DNA of 64,000 nucleotides, taken from Thermoleophilaceae bacterium (GTDB taxonomy: Bacteria > Actinomycetota > Thermoleophilia > Solirubrobacterales > Thermoleophilaceae). The notes beneath the pieces were generated by a model that did no database searches, was not told the origin of the DNA, and saw only the letters and a program-made list of their open reading frames with translations. Below are positions 1 through 8,546 of this stretch, piece by piece. The position numbers were made by a program, and so were the translations under genes. The first letter of the stretch is position 1; each line of letters opens with the position of its first letter. The stretch spans positions 408,481 to 472,480 of the forward strand of contig JBBDYQ010000002.1 in assembly GCA_040901445.1 (NCBI GenBank). Direction: 5' to 3'.

Positions 1-1407
1 CGTGCCGTCGTGGTCGCGGATCGTGTCGTACAGCTCGCGCTCGAACTCGAGCGAGTCGCCGCTGTAGAGGTCCGGCTCGTTGGCCTGGCTCCAGCGCACC
101 ACCGAGGCGTGGTTGCGGTCGCGCACCACCAGGTCCTTGGTGTGCTCGACGAAGTTCTCCGGGGCCTCGTCGAACGCCTGGCGCGACTGCGAGCCGCGGA
201 TGCCCGTCTCCCCGACGATCATCAGCCCCATCTCGTCGGCCACGTCGAGCATGTAGGGCGACGCCGGGATCTGGTGGATGCGCACGACGTTCATGTTCAG
301 CCGCTGGTAGTTGTCCACCGCCTGCGGCCAGCCTCCGGTCGCCTCGGTCGGCGGCAGGAACCCCGGGAAGGTGTGGAACGCGTCGCCCTTGCCGCCATGA
401 TCGATCCGGTCGTAGCCGGCGCCGCCCAGGCTGTCGCCGCGGTGGTTCACGCGCACGCCGTTGAGCTCGTACCTGGTGCCGGCCTGGCGGAACTCGCGGA
501 AGCCGAAGCGGACGCGGTGCGCTGCCTCGCCGGCACGGAGCTCGAGCTCGTGCAGCTGCGCGCGGTAGCCCTTGCGGTACGGCACGTTGGGCCACCAGTA
601 CGACTCCCTCCCCAGGCCCCAGCGCACGGGGCCGACCGTGACCGTGCGGGTCTCGCCCGCCGCCAGCGTCACGGTCCGCGCGGGCAGCGCCGGGTAGGCG
701 AGGTCGCCGCCGCCCAGCGCGCCCTGCAGCTCCACCGTCTCGGCGGAGGACCCGCCGTTGCGCAGCCACACGTCCACCGCGAGCTCGTCGCGCTGCACCG
801 AGGTCCGCACGAAGGCGTCGTCGATGAAGATCGCCGGGTGCACGGTGAGGCGCGCCCAGCCGAAGATCCCCTGTGCCGTGGACTCGGACCACTCCACGCC
901 GGTGGGAACGAGGTACGTCGGCCCGATGTAGCCGGGCAGTATGGGCGTGTCCTTGCCGAGACCGGTGACGAGCCCCTGCCGGCCCTTGACGTGGATTCGC
1001 AGCTGGTGCGTGTCGCCGGGCGTGACGTGACCCGTGAGGTCCCACATCTGCCCGGTGTAAGAGGTGGTCTGCGTCCCGAGCTCGCGTCCGTCGACGAAGA
1101 CGGTGGCCTGGTGGTTGACCGCTCCCAGCTCGAGGCGGACGACGTTCCCAGCGGCGCCCTGCGGGACCACGATCTGCCGCGAGTAGGTGGCCTCCGGGAC
1201 GTCGAAGCCCTGCTTGTACCAGCCGCCGCCAGGCACCTGGATGGTCGTGGCGGCGCCGTTCTCCGGAGCGAAGTCCCAGGTGCCCGCGAGATCCACGGTC
1301 TCGAGCGGCCGCGGCCCGGACACACCGCTGAGGTCCGGCGCGGCGACCGCGCCGGGTGCGATGGCCAGGCCCGCTGCCACGACGGTCGCTGCGAGCGCGC
1401 TCCTCAT
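1..1407 (-). CDS. Secreted GH2 family glycoside hydrolase (partial, C-terminus outside window)
   Basis: Starts at an ATG whose first two bases form part of an ATGA overlap with the stop of the upstream GH2 gene, and runs off the left edge with 469 codons visible. The N-terminus (MRSALAATVVAAGLA) is a signal peptide. It is followed by a jelly-roll sugar-binding domain, an Ig-like domain and the start of a TIM barrel. The acid/base motif WSQANEP is present, with Glu at about residue 444. The nucleophile region lies beyond the edge. It is closely similar along its whole length to the next gene, so the two are tandem paralogues. By family it should hydrolyse beta-galactoside, beta-glucuronide or beta-mannoside linkages outside the cell. 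The substrate cannot be read from the sequence. Confidence 0.88.
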   Translation of the reverse strand, partial: MRSALAATVVAAGLAIAPGAVAAPDLSGVSGPRPLETVDLAGTWDFAPENGAATTIQVPGGGWYKQGFDVPEATYSRQIVVPQGAAGNVVRLELGAVNHQATVFVDGRELGTQTTSYTGQMWDLTGHVTPGDTHQLRIHVKGRQGLVTGLGKDTPILPGYIGPTYLVPTGVEWSESTAQGIFGWARLTVHPAIFIDDAFVRTSVQRDELAVDVWLRNGGSSAETVELQGALGGGDLAYPALPARTVTLAAGETRTVTVGPVRWGLGRESYWWPNVPYRKGYRAQLHELELRAGEAAHRVRFGFREFRQAGTRYELNGVRVNHRGDSLGGAGYDRIDHGGKGDAFHTFPGFLPPTEATGGWPQAVDNYQRLNMNVVRIHQIPASPYMLDVADEMGLMIVGETGIRGSQSRQAFDEAPENFVEHTKDLVVRDRNHASVVRWSQANEPDLYSGDSLEFERELYDTIRDHDGT

Positions 1408-3614
1408 GGCGCCACCACGAACCACTGATCCTCCTCCCTGAACAGCTCGCCGTGTCCGGGCTTCGACGCCGACAGCACCAGGAACGCCCGGTCGCCGGCT
1501 GCCGGTGCGGTGAAGTCGATCTCCCGGCGCACGCACTCGCCGAGCGGCACGGCCGCGGTGAACCCGCCCTCGTCGAGGACCAGGCCGTCCCCACTTCCCA
1601 GCCGCAGCTCCCAGCTCACGTCCACCTGGCGGCCCGAGAAGGTGTCGTTGAAGACCACCAGCTCGCGGCTCACCTGCGCGCCGGCGCGCAGGACGCCGGG
1701 CGTGGCCGGCCAGCGACCCAGAGGGCCCGACAGCTTCTGCTCCTCCCAGTAGCCGGCGTCGGCCACGAGCACCGGATGGAAGGCGTGTTGGTTGCGGCGC
1801 ACCTGCTCGTTCGACCAGGGGTCGGGCAGGTTGTCCTCACCGTAGAGCGGAGGCAGGTTGTTGTCGGCGAGGTAGGAGGTGCGCCGCACGCCGGGGATCG
1901 CGGACCCCCAGGCGCCCGCCAGCGAGTACGGACGGACGTCGGAGGCGTCCTTCTCCCGCATCTTCTCCACCGTCGTGGCGAACCACATGAAGCCCTGCGG
2001 CGTGTTGTTGAGCGGCCAGATGAACTCACCGCGCCCGAACGGCCGGTCGTCGCGGGGATGGACGTCGTCGGTCCAGCCACCGATCGTGCCGTCCGCGTTG
2101 ACGTAGTGCTGGTAGACGGAGAAGTTGCCGTCCGGCATGTCCTCATAGGTCTGCGACGTCACGTCGACGCTGACCGGCCGCGTGCCGTCGGCGGCCATCA
2201 CCACGTCGTAGAGGTCACGCTGGAAGCTCGGCGGCTCACCGCGGCCGTTGGCATCCGGCTCGTTGGACTGGCTCCAGCGCACGACGGCCGGGTGGTTGCG
2301 CTCGGCCACGACCAGGTCGCGCATGTGGGCGAGCATGTTCTCGCGGCCGGCCTTGAAGTCCTGCTTGCTCTCCGAGCCGCGGATGGCGCTCTCGCTGATC
2401 AGCATCAGCCCCATCTCGTCCGCGACGTCGAGCATGTACGGCGACGCCGGCACCTGGTGGATGCGCACGACGTTGTAGTTCAGGCGCTGGTAGTTGTCCA
2501 CGGCCTGCGGCCAGCCGGGGTTGCCTTCGCCCGGCGGCAGGAAGCCCGGGAAGGTGTGGAAGGCATCGCCCTGCCCGCCGTGATCGATGCGGTCGAAGAT
2601 CGCGCCCGTCAGGCTGTCGCCGCGATGGTTCACCCGCACGCCGTTCAGCTCGTACGTGGTCCCCACCTGGCGGAACTCGCGGAACCCGAAGCGGTAGCGT
2701 GCCCGGCTGCCGCCCGCCTGCAGGCGCAGGTCGTGCAGCTGCGCCCGGTAGCCACGGCGGTACGGGACGTTCGGCCACCACCACGACTCGCGGCCCAGGC
2801 CCCACGCCACCGGGCCGATCGTCACCTTCGCGGTGCTCCCGGCGGGCACGGTGACCGTCCGTGACGGCAGGGACGGGTACGCGAAGCCGCCGCCGGTGAG
2901 CGCCCCAGTCAGCTCGACGGCCTGCGGGCTCGAGCTGCCGTTGCGGATCCAGACGTCGTACTCGAGCTCGTCGCGCTCCACGGACGTGCGCACGAAGGCG
3001 CCGGCGATGTGCACCGCGGGGTAGACGCGCAGCCGCGCGGAGCGGAAGATCCCCTGGGCTATGCCCTCCGACCAGCTGCCGCCGTCCGGAACCAGGTAGC
3101 CGGCGCCGAGCGCGCCGGTGGGGACGCCGGGGAGCGTGGGCGTGGCCGGCCTGCCGTCATCGGCGATGAGCGCCTCGCGGCCGAGCACCTCGATCGCCAG
3201 CTCATGCGTGCCGCCCGGCCGCACGCGGCCGCTCAGCTCGTGCGACTGCGACGTGAACGAGGTGGTCTGCGTGCCGACCCGGCGTCCGTCGACGAAGACG
3301 GTGGCACGGTGGTTCACCGCGCCGAGATCGAGCACGGTGACCTGGTTCTCAGCGACGTCCGGAACGGTGATCGTCCGCCGGTACACCGCCCGCTTGACGG
3401 TGCGGTGGCCCTGCTTGACCCAGCCGCCTCCCGGCACCTCGATGGTGGTCGGCCGGCCCCCGGCGGGCTCGAACGTCCATCGCCCGGCGAGGTCGACCTC
3501 GGCGAGGGCGTCGGGGCCGGAGACGCCGTCGAGGTCGGGGGCGGCGAGCGCGGCGCCCGGCGCTGCAAGCGTGGCAAGCGCCGCAGCGGCGGCGACGATG
3601 CGCGACCGCCTCAT
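1404..3614 (-). CDS. Secreted GH2 family glycoside hydrolase
   Basis: A 736-residue protein with a cleavable signal peptide (residues 1-24, Ala-rich, ending AALA). The domain order is GH2 sugar-binding (about 40-200), Ig-like (about 200-310) and TIM barrel. The NEP acid/base Glu is about residue 452, and a candidate nucleophile Glu lies in RGEF near residue 530. The C-terminal 100 residues form another beta-sandwich. It belongs to the beta-galactosidase/beta-glucuronidase superfamily and probably acts on an extracellular glycan. It overlaps the upstream TetR gene by 4 bp (ATGA) and the downstream GH2 paralogue by 4 bp, so all are probably co-transcribed and controlled by that TetR. Confidence 0.92.
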   Translation of the reverse strand: MRRSRIVAAAAALATLAAPGAALAAPDLDGVSGPDALAEVDLAGRWTFEPAGGRPTTIEVPGGGWVKQGHRTVKRAVYRRTITVPDVAENQVTVLDLGAVNHRATVFVDGRRVGTQTTSFTSQSHELSGRVRPGGTHELAIEVLGREALIADDGRPATPTLPGVPTGALGAGYLVPDGGSWSEGIAQGIFRSARLRVYPAVHIAGAFVRTSVERDELEYDVWIRNGSSSPQAVELTGALTGGGFAYPSLPSRTVTVPAGSTAKVTIGPVAWGLGRESWWWPNVPYRRGYRAQLHDLRLQAGGSRARYRFGFREFRQVGTTYELNGVRVNHRGDSLTGAIFDRIDHGGQGDAFHTFPGFLPPGEGNPGWPQAVDNYQRLNYNVVRIHQVPASPYMLDVADEMGLMLISESAIRGSESKQDFKAGRENMLAHMRDLVVAERNHPAVVRWSQSNEPDANGRGEPPSFQRDLYDVVMAADGTRPVSVDVTSQTYEDMPDGNFSVYQHYVNADGTIGGWTDDVHPRDDRPFGRGEFIWPLNNTPQGFMWFATTVEKMREKDASDVRPYSLAGAWGSAIPGVRRTSYLADNNLPPLYGEDNLPDPWSNEQVRRNQHAFHPVLVADAGYWEEQKLSGPLGRWPATPGVLRAGAQVSRELVVFNDTFSGRQVDVSWELRLGSGDGLVLDEGGFTAAVPLGECVRREIDFTAPAAGDRAFLVLSASKPGHGELFREEDQWFVVAP

Positions 3615-4231
3615 GTGACCACGGGCCTCCCCGGCGCGATCAGCCGGGTCATGACCTCGAGCGCCTGCTCGACGTCGGGCTCGCTGTCGGCGATCACGTC
3701 CGCGTAGAGGAAGCTCTCGCCGATGCGGACGATCACGTAGGCGAGCGTGGCGCTGTCGATGGTCAGCTCGAGGCCCCCGATGCGCTGCTCCTCCTCCAGC
3801 AGGCGTCGCTGAGCCTCGACGATGCCGCGCTGGACCGGGCCGTTCTTCGACGTGAGGATGCGCAGGGCCGCCTCGGGCTCCTCGTCGAGGAAGCGGCGGA
3901 ACGATGCCTCGTCACACACGAACGCCATGAAGCGACCGGCCACGGCGAGCACGCGCTCGGCGCCGCGGAGCGTCACGGTGCGCTCGAGCGCATCCACCAG
4001 CGCCCGGCGGGTGAGGTACCAGATGACCTCGCCCAGCAGCCAGTCGCGCCCACCGGCCTTGCGGTAGAGCGTCGCGCGGCCGATGCCGAGCTGCAGAGCC
4101 AATGCCCGCATGTCGAGTCGCCGGCCCGCGAGGAAGGTCGCGAGCGCCGCCTCGAAGATCGCCGGGGGCACGGAGTCCGGCCGCTCCCCTCCGCCCTCGA
4201 CGATGGGCGGCGCGGCCAGCTGCTCGGTCAC
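3611..4231 (-). CDS. TetR family regulator, QsdR-like
   Basis: A 206-residue protein starting at a GTG that overlaps the TGA of the upstream gene (GTGA). A longer in-frame reading exists but would translate the preceding gene in another frame. An N-terminal helix-turn-helix (about residues 35-60, LGIGRATLYR) is followed by an all-helical ligand domain. The stretch around FVCDEASFRRFLDEEPEAAL resembles the QsdR C-terminal domain family. It sits between a secreted protein gene and two GH2 genes with 4-bp overlaps, so it probably controls this operon in response to a small ligand. The ligand is unknown. Confidence 0.85.
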   Translation of the reverse strand: MTEQLAAPPIVEGGGERPDSVPPAIFEAALATFLAGRRLDMRALALQLGIGRATLYRKAGGRDWLLGEVIWYLTRRALVDALERTVTLRGAERVLAVAGRFMAFVCDEASFRRFLDEEPEAALRILTSKNGPVQRGIVEAQRRLLEEEQRIGGLELTIDSATLAYVIVRIGESFLYADVIADSEPDVEQALEVMTRLIAPGRPVVT

Positions 4232-5139
4232 CGCACGGCGGCCGGCGGGCGAAGCCCCGGCGGGGGCTCCTGGATGGTGCTGCCCTCGAGTCCGCACTGC
4301 AGCGACTTGCCGTAGAAGTCGGCGGCGCCGCGGAAGTGCTCGAGCATGCCGGGGACCTCGACGGCCACGGGTGCGAGCGCCATCCAGTTGCCGTTGGTCA
4401 GCAACGGGTTGGCCGACTGGTCGATGGTGACCTCGACCATGCCGACGCGGGAGTCCCACTCCTGCGTCGCGCCCTCGACCTCCTCGGTCTGGACCTCCTT
4501 CACGAACGGCCCGACATCGGCGACGGGCTCGTAGGTCCAGCTCTTGCCGCGGTACAGGGCGCCCTCACCGGCGAGCCAGTGCGCGCGCCAGGGCTCGGCC
4601 TCGAGCGCCGCGGCCACGGCGGCGTCGTCCTTGCGCCACCTGAGCGTGATGAGCGGCTCGCCGAGCTGGGTGACCTGGCCGAACGCGGTGTCGCCCTGCT
4701 CCTCGAGCACGATCCTGTCCGCGAGGATCTTCGGGTAGCCCGTGGCCCGGGAGACGGCGTAGAGCGCGACGTTGTCGACGGCGGTGGCGTTGTTGAACCA
4801 GCCGTTGCGGTCGCAGAAGCGCGCCCGGAGGTCCACCCAGGTCTCCATCACCCCGCCGACGGAGTGCAGCTTGATGTCCATCAGGGGGCGCTCGGGGTCG
4901 GTCTCGCCGGTGGGCGGCTCGGCGGGATGGATCGGCGCGCCGAAGAGCGAGTTGTAGAGCCCGAGGTCGGCCGGCTCCAGCACGAGGTTCAGAGAGTCCA
5001 GCGACGTGACCCGGATCTTCGCGTTCTCGCCCGGATCGATGGGCAGCGGCGACTGCGCCGTCGCCGGACCCGCCATCGCGCCCCCCAGCGCGATCGTGAG
5101 CGCGACGACGTGCAACACCTTCCCGAACCTGGTCCGCAT
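4228..5139 (-). CDS. Secreted protein of unknown function, faint acetoacetate-decarboxylase-like motif
   Basis: A 303-residue protein with an N-terminal signal peptide (MRTRFGKVLHVVALTIALG, cleavage near ATAQ). The ATG at 5139 is chosen because a strong AGGAGA Shine-Dalgarno sequence lies just upstream; longer in-frame readings cross the promoter region. The segment GYPKILADRIVLEEQG recalls the G-[FY]-P-K-x-x-A motif of acetoacetate decarboxylase-fold proteins. The overall match is weak, and a secreted member would be unusual. It is the first gene of an operon with TetR and two GH2 glycosidases, so it may bind or modify the same extracellular substrate. No function is assigned. Confidence 0.75.
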   Translation of the reverse strand: MRTRFGKVLHVVALTIALGGAMAGPATAQSPLPIDPGENAKIRVTSLDSLNLVLEPADLGLYNSLFGAPIHPAEPPTGETDPERPLMDIKLHSVGGVMETWVDLRARFCDRNGWFNNATAVDNVALYAVSRATGYPKILADRIVLEEQGDTAFGQVTQLGEPLITLRWRKDDAAVAAALEAEPWRAHWLAGEGALYRGKSWTYEPVADVGPFVKEVQTEEVEGATQEWDSRVGMVEVTIDQSANPLLTNGNWMALAPVAVEVPGMLEHFRGAADFYGKSLQCGLEGSTIQEPPPGLRPPAAVR

Positions 5140-5235
5140 CACGGCGTCTCCTCCCTTTAGCCATCCGCATCTGCTGCCGTCCTGTCCTGTGAGACACTCT
5201 AGCATGTGTGCCACCGCCCGCCCCGCTCGGGCGTG

Positions 5236-5266
5236 TTGCAGGACCGGCGAGACAGATGCTAATCTG
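5236..5266 (+). promoter_or_regulatory. Putative promoter with inverted repeat upstream of the PQQ-propeller gene
   Basis: TTGCAG (5236-5241) and GCTAAT (5258-5263) are spaced by 16 bp and form a plausible -35/-10 pair. The -10 lies inside the inverted repeat CAGAT-gcta-ATCTG (5253-5266), a possible operator in the divergent region between the GH2 operon and the propeller gene. The neighbouring TetR is a candidate binder. This is a reading by eye only. Confidence 0.4.
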
Positions 5267-5311
5267 CCTCGTCGTATGAGCGGGCGGCGAACCGAAGGAA
5301 GCAGACGGGGC

Positions 5312-6841
5312 ATGCGCAGACTTGCTGCCGTCCTGGTGCCGGCCGTCCTGGCGGCGGTCCCGGGACCGGCCGTCGCGGACGCCTCAGCCACGGCGGCGCA
5401 GTGCGCCGGCCCGGCGCCCGGCGGCGAGTGGCCAGTCTTCGGCCAGGACTTGCGCAACTCGCGCGCGCAGCCCGGCGAGCACACGATCAACGCCTCCAAC
5501 GCCAGCTCCCTCGAGCCCCACTTCATCTTCAACACGGAGGAACACGGCGCGGGCGTGGTGCACGCCACGCCCGTCATCGCCGACGGCTGCATCTACTTCG
5601 GCACCGGAGCCGCGCCTCCGCGTGGCCAGCCGCCCGAGGAGGCCACCAACAGCGCGTGGATGCACGCGCTCAATGCCGAGAGCGGTGACGTCGTGTGGCA
5701 GCGGAAGCTCGACGTGAACGACCCCGGGCTGCTCTGTAGCGGGATCAACGGCTCCACGCCGGTGGTCGGCGGCCGCGTCTTCGCTGTGGTCAGCCAGTCC
5801 GGCCGACCGTACGCCGTGGCGCTCGACCAGCAGACCGGCGAGGTGCTGTGGCGCAGCGTCATCGACGAGACGCCGCAGGTGTACAACTGCGGCGGCCCGG
5901 TGGTCTTCGACGGCCTCGTGCTCGCTCCCTTCACCGGCGACCAGACCGGCCCGGCCAACAGGGGCGGCTATGCGATCTTCAACGCGGAGACCGGCGAGCA
6001 GCTCGCCAAGCAGTACACGATCCCCGACGATGACTTCGAGGCGGGGTACAAGGGCGGCGGCATCTGGACCACGCCCGCGGTGGACGCCGAGCGGAAGTAC
6101 GCCTACGCGGGCACCGCCAACCCCGACGCCGGCAGCCCCGAGCACCCCCGCACGAACTCGATCGTGAAGATCGACCTCCACCGCGGGCGCGAGACGTTCG
6201 GGCAGATCGTCGCCTCGTACAAGGGCAACCCGGACCGCTACGTCCAAGGTCTGGAGGAGACGCCCTTCCCGTGCGACCCCGACCACCGCCTGTCGCCGTA
6301 CATCCGGTCCGTGCTGTGCGCGCAGATGGACCTCGACTTCGGAGCCTCGCCGAACCTGTTCGAGGGCCCGGACGGCGGGCTGCGCGTGGGCGCGGCCCAG
6401 AAGTCGGGCGTGTTCCACGTGGCCAACGCAGACTCGATGGAGCGGGTGTGGACGACGATCATCTCTCCGCCGGTCTTCTACGGAAACGGCTCGACCGCGG
6501 CAACCGACGGCGAGTCGCTGTTCGTGGCGCCCAGCCCGCCGGGCCACATCTTCCGGCTCGACGCCGACACGGGCGGCTACCGCTGGCTGATGCCGCTTCT
6601 CGACGCCATCCACTACCAGGCCGTGACGTACGCCAACGGCCTGGTCTTCGTCAACGACGCCAAGGGCTTCCTGCACGTGTTCGCGGCCGACACTGGAGTG
6701 CTCGTCGCGCTGCGCTCGATCGGCGCCGACACCGGCAAGCTCTTCTACGCCGAGGAGAGCAGCGGCTCAACGGCCGTGGCGCGGAACACCGTCTACACCG
6801 CCGCTTCGAACTTCCTCGTCGCCTACCGCCCCAGGCCGTAG
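5312..6841 (+). CDS. Secreted PQQ-like beta-propeller protein
   Basis: A 509-residue protein with a signal peptide (MRRLAAVLVPAVLAAV). An alternative ATG at 5276 would add 12 residues. After cleavage the sequence shows repeated blade-like units, such as INGSTPVVGGRVFAV with QTGEVLW and DADTGGYRW, typical of PQQ-binding quinoprotein propellers and BamB-like folds. About six cysteines are present. The opening W-x-x-x-G-x-D-x-x-N-x-R pattern resembles polyvinyl-alcohol-dehydrogenase-type quinoproteins. No haem c CXXCH motif is seen, so an enzyme role is unproven; it could be a scaffold or binding protein. It is divergent from the GH2 operon. Confidence 0.85.
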   Translation: MRRLAAVLVPAVLAAVPGPAVADASATAAQCAGPAPGGEWPVFGQDLRNSRAQPGEHTINASNASSLEPHFIFNTEEHGAGVVHATPVIADGCIYFGTGAAPPRGQPPEEATNSAWMHALNAESGDVVWQRKLDVNDPGLLCSGINGSTPVVGGRVFAVVSQSGRPYAVALDQQTGEVLWRSVIDETPQVYNCGGPVVFDGLVLAPFTGDQTGPANRGGYAIFNAETGEQLAKQYTIPDDDFEAGYKGGGIWTTPAVDAERKYAYAGTANPDAGSPEHPRTNSIVKIDLHRGRETFGQIVASYKGNPDRYVQGLEETPFPCDPDHRLSPYIRSVLCAQMDLDFGASPNLFEGPDGGLRVGAAQKSGVFHVANADSMERVWTTIISPPVFYGNGSTAATDGESLFVAPSPPGHIFRLDADTGGYRWLMPLLDAIHYQAVTYANGLVFVNDAKGFLHVFAADTGVLVALRSIGADTGKLFYAEESSGSTAVARNTVYTAASNFLVAYRPRP

Positions 6842-7051
6842 ACGCCGCGCCCAGTGCTCGCGTGCTGAGGCGTTGGTTCCACATATGGCTCGGGCTGGTA
6901 CCGACGACATCGGCCCGCTCGTCGACGGCAGAGGCGCTCGGCCCGGCGCCTCACTTTCAAGCGGGGCCCAGCCTGCCGCGAGTTCCGCCTCGTCGACACC
7001 CGCTGCAGCACGTTGCCTGACGGAGGGATTCCCGGAGGCGGAAGCCCTCTT

Positions 7052-7077
7052 TGTCTCATGTCCCGAGACATGAGACA
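7052..7077. promoter_or_regulatory. Perfect 11-bp-arm palindrome, likely operator of the wHTH/NTase pair
   Basis: The arms TGTCTCATGTC (7052-7062) and GACATGAGACA (7067-7077) are exact reverse complements separated by CCGA. The right arm ends 18 bp before the ATG of the winged-helix gene. The position and two-fold symmetry fit an autoregulatory operator bound by a dimer. The symmetry is seen directly; the binding is inferred. Confidence 0.65.
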
Positions 7078-7095
7078 GAGTGCTAGTCTCTTCCC

Positions 7096-7614
7096 ATGCT
7101 CAATGGCCAGGATGTCGTCGTGCTCCTAAAGCTTGCCGGCCATGGCGAGGATTGGACCGTCCGTTCGCTTGCGGCCGATCTTGGAATTCCGCACGCAGGA
7201 GTCCACCGCTCGCTACAGCGCCTCGCCACGGCGGGCCTTTACGACCTCGACCGCCGCCGAACGAACCTCAGCCAGGCGGAGGAGTTTCTAGTTCATGCGG
7301 TGAAGTATCTGTTTCCCCCCGAACCGGGCGGCGAGACACGCGGGATGCCTACCGCCTGGGCGGCTTCACCACTCGCGGACGAACTGGCACCGCAGAATGG
7401 CCTGCCCCCTGTCTGGCCGGATCCCAAAGGTCGCCAGCGCGGCATCGCGGTTGTTCCGCTTCACCGGACTGCGCCGACGCTCGCACGCCGCGATCCCGCC
7501 CTGGCCGAACGTTTGGCTCTGATCGACGCCATCCGCATGGGCGACGCCCGTCTCCGGGGGATCGCCGGCAAGCTGCTGGTAGAACGACTCGCCCGATCGT
7601 CGCAAGCCACGTGA
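7096..7614 (+). CDS. Winged helix-turn-helix protein, putative antitoxin or regulator
   Basis: A 172-residue protein. Residues about 20-55 form a helix-turn-helix with ASLADLGIP-like spacing (AADLGIPHAGVHRSLQRL), followed by a short wing. The rest is a Pro/Arg-rich region and a C-terminal helix. It begins 18 bp after a perfect palindrome and overlaps the following nucleotidyltransferase by 4 bp (GTGA), the arrangement of self-regulating two-gene modules such as AbiEi/AbiEii or HTH/NTase pairs. Its codon use looks less GC-biased than the flanking genes, which suggests transfer. I do not recognise a named family beyond MarR-like wHTH. Confidence 0.75.
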   Translation: MLNGQDVVVLLKLAGHGEDWTVRSLAADLGIPHAGVHRSLQRLATAGLYDLDRRRTNLSQAEEFLVHAVKYLFPPEPGGETRGMPTAWAASPLADELAPQNGLPPVWPDPKGRQRGIAVVPLHRTAPTLARRDPALAERLALIDAIRMGDARLRGIAGKLLVERLARSSQAT

Positions 7615-8300
7615 GCATCGCGCTCCTTGAGCTTGCCGCCGACGCGCTCGGTGAACTGATCGAAGATGTCGTCTTCGTCGGCGGAGCGACCTTGACGTTG
7701 TGGATCACTGACCCCGGTGCGCCGCCGCTTCGCCCGACCAAAGACGTCGACGTCGTGGTCGAGGTGACGACACGCACCGCCTTCCACGAGTTTGAGCGGC
7801 GACTCCGTTCTCACAGCTTCTCCGAGGACCAGGAGGACGGTGTGGTCTGTCGGTGGCGACACCCCAATGGGCTCATCCTCGATGCCATGCCCTCCGACCC
7901 GAGCATCCTCGGTTTCGCGAACCAATGGCAGGGCCAAGCCATCCCCCACGCGGCGTCTTGCAACCTTCCGTCGGGTGTTGCCATCCGCGCCGCATCTCCG
8001 CCGTATCTCCTGGCCACGAAGATCGAAGCATTCAAGGGGCGGGGAAGGGGTGACTATCTGGGAAGCCGAGACTTCGCCGACATCATCGCGCTCGTCGACG
8101 GGCGCGAGGAGCTCATCGACGAGGTCGGCGCGGCGCTGCCGGACGTGCAGACCTACCTCGCAGCCGAACTTCGTGAACTCCTTGGCGACCCGCGATTCCC
8201 TGACGGAATCTTCGCCGCCCTCCGACCGGATGCGGCAAGCCAAGCGCGGGCCGAAACAGTCATTCTGCCCCGCCTGCGCGCTCTTGGCGCGTCGCGTTGA
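7611..8300 (+). CDS. Nucleotidyltransferase-fold protein (AbiEii-like), putative toxin
   Basis: A 229-residue protein translated from a GTG overlapping the preceding stop. GG at residues 24-25 followed by D45-x-D47 (KDVDVVVE) is the GG...DxD catalytic signature of the pol-beta/MNT nucleotidyltransferase superfamily. The middle region (YLLATKIEAFKGRGRGDY..SRDFADIIAL) matches the helix typical of AbiEii/AbiGii-type and DUF6036-like members. Such proteins add nucleotides to tRNA or protein targets. It is paired with a wHTH gene and ends 50 bp from a tRNA-derived repeat, so it may act in defence or plasmid/island maintenance. An ordinary metabolic nucleotidyltransferase cannot be excluded. Confidence 0.78.
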   Translation: MSIALLELAADALGELIEDVVFVGGATLTLWITDPGAPPLRPTKDVDVVVEVTTRTAFHEFERRLRSHSFSEDQEDGVVCRWRHPNGLILDAMPSDPSILGFANQWQGQAIPHAASCNLPSGVAIRAASPPYLLATKIEAFKGRGRGDYLGSRDFADIIALVDGREELIDEVGAALPDVQTYLAAELRELLGDPRFPDGIFAALRPDAASQARAETVILPRLRALGASR

Positions 8301-8349
8301 TTGCTGCCGGAGGCATCGGCGAGGCTCGCCAATGGATCTACAACGAAAT

Positions 8350-8505
<156 letters not shown>

Positions 8506-8546
8506 GGGTCAGCCCGGCTTCCCGAGCTTCGCCCCAGCATTAGTCG

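Noticed and set aside
10..1428. Long plus-strand open frame opposite the partial GH2 gene
   Set aside because: Arg/Ala/Val-rich shadow translation typical of antisense frames in high-GC DNA. The minus strand encodes a clear GH2 protein here.
4230..5592. Longer version of the secreted protein starting near 5592
   Set aside because: It would read through the divergent promoter and into the propeller gene. The strong Shine-Dalgarno and signal peptide support 5139.
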